10,057 nt of DNA from Acidimicrobiaceae bacterium (GCA_003156795.1 PMHU01000015.1:8605-18661); one strand, 5' to 3'; counted from the first letter of the stretch, positions 1 to 6,942 are shown. A program made the numbers and translations. Notes: generated from the sequence alone by a model not told the origin.

Positions 1-318
1 ACGATCGCCCGGGTGAAGGAGGAGAGCCAGGGCCTCGGACTGTTCGTTCGATCATTGATCGGCCTTGACCGAGGCGCAGCTAAGGAGGTTTTTGCGGAGT
101 TCCTTGAGGGACGGTCACTCACGGGTAATCAGATCGAATTCGTTGACCTAATCATCAATCACCTCACCGAGCACGGCGTCATGGGTGCAGCCCTCCTGTA
201 CGAGTCCCCTTTCACAGATATCGCCCCACATGGCCCCGACGACCTCTTTACTTCGGACGAGGTAGATCGACTCGTTGGGGTTCTGGACCGCGTTCGGGCT
301 ACGGCAGAGGCCGCCTAG
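1..318 (+). CDS. hsdR: Type I restriction enzyme R subunit, C-terminal fragment (5' end outside window)
   Basis: The reading frame is open from the first base of the window, so the GTG at 13 is probably internal and the gene begins upstream. About 105 residues are visible. They match what I know of the extreme C-terminus of HsdR proteins of the EcoEI/EcoR124-like group (EcoEI_R_C type domain): a segment reading FVRSLIGLDRGAAKEVFAEF, then NQIEFVDLIINHLTEHGVM, then LLYESPFTDIAPHGPDDLF, ending in a helix LDRVRATAEAA. In the family this helical region docks the motor-nuclease subunit onto the HsdM/HsdS methyltransferase core. The nuclease and helicase domains lie outside the window, so intactness cannot be judged. 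The phosphoesterase gene starts two nucleotides after the stop, which suggests co-transcription. The identification is from remembered family sequence, not a search. Confidence 0.85.
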   Translation, partial: TIARVKEESQGLGLFVRSLIGLDRGAAKEVFAEFLEGRSLTGNQIEFVDLIINHLTEHGVMGAALLYESPFTDIAPHGPDDLFTSDEVDRLVGVLDRVRATAEAA

Positions 319-320
319 CC

Positions 321-2093
321 TTGGGCTCCGGACCGGCGTTGATCGATCGACTCTGTTGGCTTCACCTCTCTGACTTCCACTTCACCGCTGCTGGAGACCA
401 GTTTTCTCAGACAGTGGCGTGTAACGCCTTGCTACAGGATGTGACACAGCGGGTTACTGAACATGGCCCGGTCGAGTTCGTCCTCGTCACCGGCGATATC
501 GCCTTCTCAGGGCAAACGGCTGAATACGACAAGGCGGCGCACTTCATGCGCAGCCTTGCTGAAGCGGCTTCGGTCGATATCTCTCGGTTCTTCTTCGTTC
601 CAGGGAACCACGATGTAGACCGGCATGTCCACGAGTTTGCACACGTCGGGGCTCTGCAGATCCTTTCATCTCAGCCGCAAATCGATGCTGCCCTGGGTGA
701 CCTTGGACGAATAGCTGACCTCACTGAGCGTCAGTTGGCCTATCGTAATTTTCTCATTGCTCTCACGCCCAATCAAGAACGCCTCGAGACAGCAGATTCC
801 TTGGGATACGTCACGATGCTCCGCGTCGATGTCTTACGCATCGCGATAGTCGGCTTAAATTCCTCATGGCTCTCCGGGGGCGATAGAGACATCACAAATC
901 TTGTAATCGGTGAGCGGCAGGTACGGAACGCCCTCGCTCTCATTCGCGATTTTGACCCGCACTTGACGATCGCGATGGCCCACCACCCCATCGAGTGGCT
1001 GGCTGATTGGGATCAACAAAGTTGTCGCAATGTGCTGTTGCCTCAATCGCATTTCTTTCACCGGGGCCACTTGCACGAACCGGATGTCACAACCTCTCCC
1101 CATCGCCCATGTGTCGTTGTCGCTGCAGGCTCGTCCCACGCGAGTCGCTTCTACCCAAACTCCTACAACCTCATCACGCTGAACCTGGGAACTGCGATGG
1201 CGGTGATCCACACGTACCGGTATGACGCAGAGGCCCGAAAGTTTGACGACTACTCGTCCATCGACTCTCCCTGTCGCCTCTTCCAAGGTAAGCCCCCGTG
1301 GACCGCCGACGAGTTGGCAGCCGCCCTTTCCGCTGCAGCACCCAGCCACAGTCCCTTCTCCCACTACATGGCGGCGATTCTTCTGGGCCAAAAGGACGAG
1401 TTGCCAATCATGATCGACGGGAGGGTTGAGTTTCTAAGTTCGGGTGTAGTCACGGAAACCGATCCGGAGCACGCGGCCTCTGCGCTTGCGTTTCTTGCAC
1501 TTCGAAACCTTCTCTTGCTTTACGACCCCGGCCTCTCTCTTACCGATCGACTGGCCGAATGTGCAGAGAGAGTGAATGCGTTTGGAGTCCACCTGGCTGG
1601 TCTTGCGGAAGCCGATCCGACGTGCGGTGCCCGCATTACAAACGCAGTACTCATCGCTGCAACCAGGAGCGCCGATCCAATGCCTCAGACGGTGGCTCTA
1701 CTTGCAGCTCTGAAAGCGGAGCAAGAATGGGACACTCTTGAACTTCAAGCGAGACGCATCATTGATCGCCGGCAGACGGCGTTGGAAGGAGTTGCAACAG
1801 TCGCCTTGGTAGAGGCTCTGATGCACAGCGACGAAGGACCGAAGCGGACTGAAGCCGCCACTCTTGCTGAACAGCTAATCGAAACCACCGAAGCCACCGC
1901 GGAGCACTACTTGTTGGCAGCCGGAGCGTCAGAGGTTGCTGGGCTACCAGGCCGATCGGCGGAGATCGTGATCCGAGCGCTTGCACGATGGCCGGATCAC
2001 ACTGACCTTTTCTCTTACGGGCGAGCCGTCGCGACCAGGACAGGTGACCCAGCTCTTCGTTCCGCCCTTGAAGCTACACGCGGGGGTAACTGA
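321..2093 (+). CDS. Calcineurin-like metallophosphoesterase with helical C-terminal region (candidate defence protein)
   Basis: A 590-residue protein whose N-terminal third carries every motif of the calcineurin-like phosphoesterase fold: D18-x-H20 in HLSDFHF, GD at 58-59 in VTGDIAFSG, GNHD at 95-98, the HH pair at 221-222 in MAHHP, and GHLH at 249-252. These residues bind the dinuclear metal centre, so catalytic activity is expected; the substrate (phosphoprotein, nucleotide or nucleic acid) cannot be read from the sequence. Residues from about 340 to 590 are alanine- and leucine-rich and look like stacked helices of TPR type, a likely protein-binding half. No signal peptide is visible, so it is probably cytoplasmic. 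The start is uncertain: TTG at 321 and TTG at 339 are both in frame, with no clear ribosome binding site, which fits translational coupling to the preceding restriction gene. The HSP90-like gene begins three nucleotides after the stop, so the two probably act together. Confidence 0.85.
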   Translation: MGSGPALIDRLCWLHLSDFHFTAAGDQFSQTVACNALLQDVTQRVTEHGPVEFVLVTGDIAFSGQTAEYDKAAHFMRSLAEAASVDISRFFFVPGNHDVDRHVHEFAHVGALQILSSQPQIDAALGDLGRIADLTERQLAYRNFLIALTPNQERLETADSLGYVTMLRVDVLRIAIVGLNSSWLSGGDRDITNLVIGERQVRNALALIRDFDPHLTIAMAHHPIEWLADWDQQSCRNVLLPQSHFFHRGHLHEPDVTTSPHRPCVVVAAGSSHASRFYPNSYNLITLNLGTAMAVIHTYRYDAEARKFDDYSSIDSPCRLFQGKPPWTADELAAALSAAAPSHSPFSHYMAAILLGQKDELPIMIDGRVEFLSSGVVTETDPEHAASALAFLALRNLLLLYDPGLSLTDRLAECAERVNAFGVHLAGLAEADPTCGARITNAVLIAATRSADPMPQTVALLAALKAEQEWDTLELQARRIIDRRQTALEGVATVALVEALMHSDEGPKRTEAATLAEQLIETTEATAEHYLLAAGASEVAGLPGRSAEIVIRALARWPDHTDLFSYGRAVATRTGDPALRSALEATRGGN

Positions 2094-2096
2094 CTC

Positions 2097-4370
2097 ATGA
2101 GCGACAACGATAGCTTTCAGGTTGGTATCGAATTTGATTCTGTTCTCTCTGCCATTTCGAAACAGATTTACGAAACCCCATTGGCCTTCATTCGGGAGAA
2201 CGTTCAAAACGCCGTAGATGCTCTGCGGATTCAGGCTTCTCGCGATGCTATTAACTCATCCGATCCGATCCTGAAGGTTCAGGTCACTGCAAACAATCAT
2301 GTCTGCGAGATCGCTGACAACGGTATCGGCATGAGTCTTGCGGACCTGCGAAACCTGTTCTGGACCATCGGGGCGAGCGGGAAGAGAACGCAGGAGGCTC
2401 GTGAGGCTGGTTGTGTTGGAATGTTCGGCATCGGTGGTTTCGCGAATTTCGGAGTCTGTGACGAACTGCGGGTTGTCTCCCAGTCACCGACCGATGTGAT
2501 AGGGCATTGGACCCTGTTGTCACGTAGCGATATCGAAGGCGCCGGTGGGGCGATCCCGCGAGTTCAGTCCGGCGAGAGTGACGAGGTAGCTCCACGCGGG
2601 ACATTGGTTCGTGGCGTACTCAAGGCACCAATGGACATCGACGCTATGACGACATTCATACGGGATTTTGTTCAATATGCCGATGAGACCGTGTTGTTCA
2701 ATGGAACACTGGTGTCGCAGAGGGCCCTCCAGCTTCCCAGTGAGCGTGGCAACGACCTCACCGAGATTACTAACGAGGCGACCATCTGGTCACACGGCAA
2801 TGTTGAGGTTTCGGGTCGACTCTTCGAGACGGCCGGGCACTTACTTCAGGCTGAGGTGCAAGCACTCACTGTATCGGGCGAGGCAGTTCGTATTCGAGGC
2901 TGGCTTCGATTTGAGAATGGGCCGATCGATGTTTTGAAGCGTGGCTTCAAGATATGTAGCACCACTGTTCAGACCGACATCGGTGTGTCTGGAGTAATTG
3001 ACTGTGATCGACTCTCACCTACGGCCGGACGTGACTCCCTCAATCCAGAATCGAATTCTCTTCTCCAGTCAATCGTGACCAGCATGGAACATGCGGCCGT
3101 CGTAGCTGTCTTGGAGTCACCCGAACGAATTACCCAGCACACCCGAATCTTTCGGTATGTCCGCAGACACGGTATGGTCCCGATGCTTGGCCACGTTGTG
3201 GTTGAGATGGCGGATGGCAGTGAGAATCGGCTTGAAGACGTGAGAGGTAAATCCGAGGGCGACATAAAGGTGTTCTTCGCTACGAGCAAGAACAAGGCGC
3301 TGAGCCAACTGCTGCAAACCAGGGGGCACGTAGTTGTCCAGTTGTCCGGAGACAACGACAAGCAGGCAGCAATTCGTGAGTACCTAAGTTCTCTTTGTGG
3401 TGGGCAACCCTTTGAAGGTCGAATTGAATGCGCCGAGAGATACGAAGTGTCTAGCCTGTTCGAGCGCGTGTTCCTGGCTGAGCTCGAACAGACGATCACC
3501 TATGCGTACGAGATTACCGAACTCTCCATCATTCCGGGGAGGCTCACCGAGGACGTCCCCGTCTACGCGGTGGAGTCCAATTCAAAGACGCTAACTATGT
3601 ACGTGGACGTTCGTCACTCCGAGATTCGTAAGTTAGAGCAACTCGGTTTCGGTGGTATTTTTTCCTCACTTGTTGCTTCGTTCGTCCGTGAGTATCTAGG
3701 AACTACTCTCCGAGGCAGGAGCCCGAAGTTTTTCGGCAGCGGAGCTGTCAACCTGGATTTCTTGGCTAAGCGGAGGTCAGAGCTGTGGGTGCTCATGACT
3801 GATGACATCGAAGTTCTACGGCGGGGTACGCAACGCGAGGTCGTTACTCAGGACGATGTCCAAGTCATCAGAGCCGGAGGGGGCGGAAGTGCAGGGCCGG
3901 CTCTTGGCAATCAAGCTCCTCCGGGAGGGAAGATTCCTAAGCTCGTGCGAATCGAGGGGGCAGAGGAGTTTGCCTCCCTCACCGGCTATTATCTACAAAT
4001 TCCAAAGACAGCCTCGGAGGCTTACGGCGACGTCATCCAACAATGTGAAGGTCGTGGGGCCGTTTGGGCTGGAAACAAGGTGATGCTCATTGCGTCAGAT
4101 CTGATTTCAACGGCATTCCAGTTCGAGGTGAGGTTGGATCGACTCATCACCACAGAGGGAGTTGGCGGTCCCACCGCTGGCGGTGCTGTCGAGATTGACC
4201 AACCGATGCAGGCACTATATGACCGACTGTACTTTCCGGTTCCAGAAGCACTGGAGTCATTTCTCGTTCCCACTGACAAAGATGCGGTTCGGCTTGAGGT
4301 GCGATGTGATTGGACCGACTTCACGTTGTCCCGTGCTTGGGAGCCGCAGTCGGAACCAGGAACCGCCTAG
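2097..4370 (+). CDS. HSP90-family GHKL ATPase (757 aa), partner of the metallophosphoesterase
   Basis: The N-terminal domain is a clear HSP90-type GHKL ATPase. It has the N-box E34/N38/D41 in RENVQNAVDAL, G1 motif DNGIGM at 74-79, TIGASGK at 90-96, and the glycine lid GMFGIGG at 108-114. The segment that follows RGTLVRGVL and ends in a YADETVLFNG-like strand matches the end of the HSP90 N-domain. A middle domain follows, with SGVIDCDRLSPTAGRDSL around 298-315; R312 lines up with the catalytic-loop arginine of HSP90 proteins. A glycine-rich linker at about 594-612 leads to a C-terminal domain I do not recognise, in place of the usual HSP90 dimerisation domain. HtpG chaperones are about 620-630 residues, so this is a longer, divergent relative. 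ATG 2097 follows a GGGGGT ribosome binding site at 2082-2087 and lies three nucleotides after the phosphoesterase stop. A conflict-system role is inferred from context. Confidence 0.83.
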   Translation: MSDNDSFQVGIEFDSVLSAISKQIYETPLAFIRENVQNAVDALRIQASRDAINSSDPILKVQVTANNHVCEIADNGIGMSLADLRNLFWTIGASGKRTQEAREAGCVGMFGIGGFANFGVCDELRVVSQSPTDVIGHWTLLSRSDIEGAGGAIPRVQSGESDEVAPRGTLVRGVLKAPMDIDAMTTFIRDFVQYADETVLFNGTLVSQRALQLPSERGNDLTEITNEATIWSHGNVEVSGRLFETAGHLLQAEVQALTVSGEAVRIRGWLRFENGPIDVLKRGFKICSTTVQTDIGVSGVIDCDRLSPTAGRDSLNPESNSLLQSIVTSMEHAAVVAVLESPERITQHTRIFRYVRRHGMVPMLGHVVVEMADGSENRLEDVRGKSEGDIKVFFATSKNKALSQLLQTRGHVVVQLSGDNDKQAAIREYLSSLCGGQPFEGRIECAERYEVSSLFERVFLAELEQTITYAYEITELSIIPGRLTEDVPVYAVESNSKTLTMYVDVRHSEIRKLEQLGFGGIFSSLVASFVREYLGTTLRGRSPKFFGSGAVNLDFLAKRRSELWVLMTDDIEVLRRGTQREVVTQDDVQVIRAGGGGSAGPALGNQAPPGGKIPKLVRIEGAEEFASLTGYYLQIPKTASEAYGDVIQQCEGRGAVWAGNKVMLIASDLISTAFQFEVRLDRLITTEGVGGPTAGGAVEIDQPMQALYDRLYFPVPEALESFLVPTDKDAVRLEVRCDWTDFTLSRAWEPQSEPGTA

Positions 4371-4442
4371 GGTTCGCCGGTCTCGTTGAGACACTGGAGA
4401 GTTCAGAACTGCATTTGTTACGGATCTGGGTTGCAGCTACCC

Positions 4443-4450
4443 AAAGGAGG
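4443..4450 (+). promoter_or_regulatory. Strong Shine-Dalgarno ahead of the DUF5990 pseudogene
   Basis: The string AAAGGAGG sits four nucleotides before an in-frame GTG at 4455. It would give the decayed DUF5990 gene a 17-residue longer N-terminus than the ATG at 4506. The first residues conserved in the family begin only after 4506, so either start is possible. Confidence 0.45.
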
Positions 4451-4505
4451 CTTGGTGAAACCTCTCGGGGCACTGCTGGCGGTCGGTATCCCTTCGTCGA
4501 GCAGA

Positions 4506-4972
4506 ATGCCTCCCGTGATCGTTCAGGTCAACGGCAGACACCTTCCTGGGCTTCGTTGCAATCCCGGTCCCGATGGCACGCACGACAACGTTCACGTCGG
4601 CATCGGCTCAAAATGGATCGCGACTGAACTGGTTCGTGGAGGCGCTCCCGCTGCGACATGGCGATTCGATGTACGCCACATCGTGCTGTCCGACGGCTAA
4701 CTCGACTACCGAGGGTCCCTCGTTGAGGGTAAGCGGGGTGACCGGTTCTTCTATCTCAACTGGTCAACATCGAGCCCGATGGCAGGGCACGTCTGTTCCG
4801 TCGTGCGAGGGTGATGCTGTCAGGGTTAGATGCCTCCGTTGTCGGTCGAGCGATCGCCGAAGACAGCGAGCTGCATTGCGCTGTCGCACTCACGGATGCA
4901 AAAGGAAATCCGAGCTGCGCCCGTTTCGGGCACAACGCCATCACTTGGAGCGTTGTCGAATGGGTCGGCTGA
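4506..4972 (+). pseudogene. DUF5990 family protein, broken by a stop codon and a frameshift
   Basis: Reading from ATG 4506 gives a start typical of DUF5990: VIVQVNGRHLPGLRC, then NVHVGIG and APAATWRFDV. The frame meets TAA at 4698-4700 (codon 65). Past the stop it continues as LDYRG, GKRGDRFFYLNW, still family-like. The homology then moves to another frame at about 4764-4766, where one base appears lost from a codon after TGG 4761. In the new frame it reads IEPDGRARLFRRARVML, then LTDAKGNPSCARFG, and ends at TGA 4970-4972. With both lesions repaired the protein would be about 155 residues, the usual family length. DUF5990 has no established function. Two separate lesions make a real pseudogene more likely than one sequencing error, but both are single-base events and should be checked against reads. 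An alternative start is GTG 4455. The gene lies between the defence operon and the recombinase cassette. Confidence 0.8.
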
Positions 4973-5051
4973 CGAGCTAGTCCTGAATCACTAGGAACAC
5001 AACATCTCCTATCTGTGTCTCAATTGCCGGGTTGTGAGATCGCTGAACTTC

Positions 5052-5079
5052 GTTGCAGAAACGACCGTTTACGCAACAT
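5052..5079 (+). repeat. Left 28-bp inverted repeat / putative recombinase crossover site
   Basis: Exact reverse complement of 6834-6861. Its first 26 bp form a near-palindrome: half-site GTTGCAGAAACG, core AC, half-site CGTTTACGCAAC. The symmetric part is GTTGC, two variable bases, AAACG, two core-side bases, CGTTT, two variable bases, GCAAC. A 12+2+12 arrangement matches crossover sites of serine invertases (hix, gix). It lies 14 bp before the recombinase ATG, so binding there could also repress recombinase transcription. Confidence 0.8.
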
Positions 5080-5093
5080 CGCAGGTCAGCGAC

Positions 5094-5741
5094 ATGATCG
5101 CTGTTGGGTACGTACGCGTCTCTACGGCCGACCAGGCCGCCGGGGGGCTCGGTCTTGACGCCCAACGATCGTCGATTGAGGCAGCCTGTCGCCGGCGGCG
5201 ATGGGACTTGATCGCCATCCACGAGGATGCGGGATTTAGCGCCAAGACGAATTACCGTCCTGGCCTAAAGCGCGCGGTAGCCGAGTGCGGCTCGCACCCG
5301 GCGAGCCTCCTAGTCGTGGCGAAGCTCGATCGCCTTGCGCGATCACTCACGGCGTACGCCAACCTCGTCGATCAAGCGAAGAGCGAGAACTGGAGAATCG
5401 TCGCACTCGACACTCCGGAAACCGACACACCGCAGGGTGAAGCAATGCAGGCGATGACGGCCGTCTTCGCACAACTGGAACGAAGACTGATCGCGCAGAG
5501 AACGCGAGAGGCCCTATCGGTAGCCCGCAGCCGGGGAGTTCGTTTGGGGAGACCTCCAGCACTCTCTTCGGAAGTCTGCGAAGCGATATTTCTCTTTGTT
5601 GATCAGGGATGGAGTGCCACGCGGATTGCACGGCATCTTCAGGAAAGCGGCGTGCAAGCGCCGCACGGCGGCAGTCGGTGGTACGCGAGCACGATTACGC
5701 GGATGCTTCGCCGACCCAGAACCACTGACTCCGACTGCTGA
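5094..5741 (+). CDS. Serine recombinase of the resolvase/invertase family
   Basis: A 215-residue protein with the full catalytic set of the family: R8 and S10 in YVRVSTADQ (S10 is the nucleophile), and D79, R80 and R83 in KLDRLARS. These correspond to R8, S10, D67, R68 and R71 of gamma-delta resolvase. The long E helix follows (about 123-141, AVFAQLERRLIAQRTREAL), then GRPP at 152-155 and a helix-turn-helix at about 158-205. That DNA-binding part, with GWSATRIARHLQESGV and a GGSRWYASTITRML ending, resembles the start of the Recombinase domain of larger enzymes. Length is close to Hin/Gin (about 190). ATG 5094 is chosen over GTG 5034 because the family begins at about MIAVGYVRVS and the earlier start would read through the crossover site; the ribosome binding site is weak. 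It probably inverts the segment that contains it, acting at the two flanking repeats. Confidence 0.9.
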   Translation: MIAVGYVRVSTADQAAGGLGLDAQRSSIEAACRRRRWDLIAIHEDAGFSAKTNYRPGLKRAVAECGSHPASLLVVAKLDRLARSLTAYANLVDQAKSENWRIVALDTPETDTPQGEAMQAMTAVFAQLERRLIAQRTREALSVARSRGVRLGRPPALSSEVCEAIFLFVDQGWSATRIARHLQESGVQAPHGGSRWYASTITRMLRRPRTTDSDC

Positions 5742-5859
5742 GACTGCGGACGCCTACCCGGACCGCCCCGGTCGGCCGACGACGAATCCAACCGGTCTGG
5801 CCAGCGCCCATCTCGACGCACAACCACTGCTTCCACCAGTTGCCAGCTTTGCGGTGGAA

Positions 5860-5865
5860 TAGGAT
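5860..5865 (+). promoter_or_regulatory. Possible -10 element (TAGGAT) giving a near-leaderless cargo transcript
   Basis: TAGGAT fits the TAnnnT -10 pattern common in Actinomycetota and stands six bases before ATG 5872, so transcription could start at or next to the start codon. The only -35-like string, TTGCCA at 5840-5845, is too close (14-bp gap). The AGGA in this string could equally serve as the ribosome binding site. Either way the cargo probably has its own expression signal, separate from the recombinase 130 bp upstream. Confidence 0.35.
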
Positions 5866-5871
5866 GCGTGT

Positions 5872-6396
5872 ATGCCAAACACGGCCGGGCAGGCGCACGA
5901 GCCGATCCGCACCGACGAGTTGCAGGCGGATGTTCGACAGTCTGTCTTGGAACTTGCCCTCCAACAGTTGGACCAAGCCAATCAGCAGGCTGCCAATGAA
6001 CGAATAACTGCGCAGGCGTATGCGGGCGTCGCGGCTGCGATTGCTCTGGGACTATGTGTCGCCCGGGCGGACGCCCCAGCCGGTCTGTTGAAGACGGACT
6101 CAGGATTCGACGACTGGTGGTGGATACCTCTCGTCTTATTAGCTCTAGCATTCGTCGTCTATATGGTGTCGACTTTTCGGAGCCGAGCTGATTTGGCCCG
6201 AGATCCTTCAGAAATTGCCGAAGGTATTGTGAAGACATCGCTAGCCAACCAATATGACGCTTACTTGCTTTCGTTGAAGGCTGCGAGGGAGAAGACGCTG
6301 GAGCCACAGGGAATGCTCTACGTGCTACCAGCGATTGGGCATGCCCTTCTGGCTATCGGGTTAGTCTTGGCAGCAGTGATATTTACTGTAGTATGA
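5872..6396 (+). CDS. Three-helix membrane protein of unknown function (cassette cargo)
   Basis: A 174-residue protein I do not recognise. It begins with an amphipathic glutamine- and alanine-rich helix (about 15-48) that could form a coiled coil. Predicted membrane segments lie at about 49-64 (AYAGVAAAIALGLCVA), 83-101 (after three tryptophans, IPLVLLALAFVVYM) and 149-173 at the C-terminus. A charged helical stretch (103-146) separates the second and third. There is no signal peptide. The layout of a soluble helix, a membrane hairpin, a soluble helix and a last membrane span recalls small membrane effectors of conflict systems such as SLATT-type proteins, but no family motif is clear, so this is only a comparison. 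It sits in the middle of the invertible cassette; the next gene starts 10 bp after its stop and may be its partner. ATG 5872 is supported by the upstream TAGGAT signal. Confidence 0.7.
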   Translation: MPNTAGQAHEPIRTDELQADVRQSVLELALQQLDQANQQAANERITAQAYAGVAAAIALGLCVARADAPAGLLKTDSGFDDWWWIPLVLLALAFVVYMVSTFRSRADLARDPSEIAEGIVKTSLANQYDAYLLSLKAAREKTLEPQGMLYVLPAIGHALLAIGLVLAAVIFTVV

Positions 6397-6406
6397 TTCT
6401 CGTAAC

Positions 6407-6643
6407 ATGAAAGTCATCGGAAGATGGACGAATCGGATGAAATGGTTTTTGCGAAGGACTGACACCTCACCGCGGCCGACCGCGGAGGACGAGTTGCGGC
6501 GACTCTACCCAGAGGTAGCTAAGGCTACCGAAATCGTGGTTGAGCGTCCGTTGGGTCTCCTTAGGTACAAGGGCCACGCCGTCGTCGACACCGACGCACC
6601 GGAAGACACCGCTCCTCACGAGGAGTACCACGTAGGAGCTTGA
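6407..6643 (+). CDS. Small hypothetical protein (78 aa), second cargo gene of the cassette
   Basis: The protein has no family I recognise. It starts with a basic, tryptophan-containing stretch (MKVIGRWTNRMKWFLRR) that could be an amphipathic, membrane-touching helix. A middle section with EDELRRLYPEVAKATEIVVE follows, and the tail is acidic and histidine-containing (DTDAPEDTAPHEEYHVGA). There is no clear transmembrane segment. It starts 10 bp after the membrane protein stop, in the same direction, which suggests co-transcription and a possible joint function. The ribosome binding site is weak (only a TCGTAAC stretch precedes ATG 6407). A hairpin at 6658-6692, 14 bp past the stop, would end the transcript inside the cassette. 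Confidence 0.6.
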   Translation: MKVIGRWTNRMKWFLRRTDTSPRPTAEDELRRLYPEVAKATEIVVERPLGLLRYKGHAVVDTDAPEDTAPHEEYHVGA

Positions 6644-6657
6644 CTGCAGACCGGGCT

Positions 6658-6692
6658 CCTTGGCGCTCGGACGTGTTTGCGAGGCGCCAAGG
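6658..6692 (+). terminator. Hairpin after the cassette cargo genes
   Basis: CCTTGGCGCTCG pairs with CGAG-CGCCAAGG, with one bulged G and a 10-base loop. It begins 14 bp after the stop of the 78-residue gene. No T-run follows, as is usual for actinobacterial hairpin terminators. From 6693 to 6833 I see no gene. Confidence 0.5.
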
Positions 6693-6833
6693 CAGACGCG
6701 GGCCGTTGTGCCTGAGCTGAAGATGACGGTGTTTCCGGATCTTCTTACTCGACTACGCAGAATTGAGCTGTAACCCGAGACTCTCTTGGGCGCTATCTGT
6801 CGAGTCTTACCACTGCACAATAAACCGCTATTT

Positions 6834-6861
6834 ATGTTGCGTAAACGGTCGTTTCTGCAAC
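6834..6861 (-). repeat. Right 28-bp inverted repeat / putative recombinase crossover site
   Basis: Perfect reverse complement of 5052-5079. The palindrome occupies 6836-6861, with the core read as GT on the + strand, opposite to the left site. The outer half-sites of both repeats are identical to each other and so are the inner half-sites, so a strand exchange at the core would restore the same two sites. The identity stops exactly at the outer edge and two bases inside the inner edge. Confidence 0.8.
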
Positions 6862-6942
6862 AGGGAAATGGTGGTGTAGATGGCTCGAATGGAGTCAGGC
6901 TATATGACGAGTGACCGGAATGCCGTGCATATTGCCCGGCAG

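Larger units (their letters stand above)
5052..6861. mobile_element. Putative invertible cassette (serine recombinase plus two cargo genes) bounded by 28-bp inverted repeats
   Basis: A 1,810-bp segment bounded by perfect 28-bp inverted repeats at 5052-5079 and 6834-6861. It contains a complete serine recombinase that begins 14 bp inside the left repeat, a membrane protein and a small unknown protein, all on the + strand. This is the layout of Hin/Gin-type invertible segments, where the invertase lies inside the segment next to one crossover site. The sites are in inverted orientation with a non-palindromic AC/GT core, so recombination between them should invert the segment rather than excise it. 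I see no transposase and no flanking target duplication. No Fis-type enhancer is recognisable. Inversion itself is inferred; the repeats and gene layout are seen directly. Confidence 0.65.

Noticed and set aside
864..1391. A 175-codon - strand open frame inside the phosphoesterase gene
   Set aside because: Antisense to a segment encoding metal-binding motifs of the phosphoesterase; no recognisable domain.
4573..4980. A 135-codon + strand open frame across the DUF5990 region
   Set aside because: Its protein has no resemblance to DUF5990, while the two other frames together give a near-complete family member; this is a shadow of the pseudogene.
5034..5093. Longer recombinase start at GTG 5034 (20 extra residues)
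   Set aside because: It would read through the left crossover site, and the family begins at the VGYVRVS strand just after ATG 5094.
5639..6307. A 222-codon - strand open frame over the recombinase end and the membrane protein
   Set aside because: Arginine-, proline- and serine-rich shadow with no ribosome binding site; the + strand frames show real hydrophobic segments and catalytic motifs.
5052..6861. Reading the inverted repeats as transposon ends of an insertion sequence or Tn3-type element
   Set aside because: No DDE transposase, no GGGG-type ends and no target duplication at the outer edges; the repeats are internally palindromic and the only recombinase is of the serine type, which fits site-specific inversion better.
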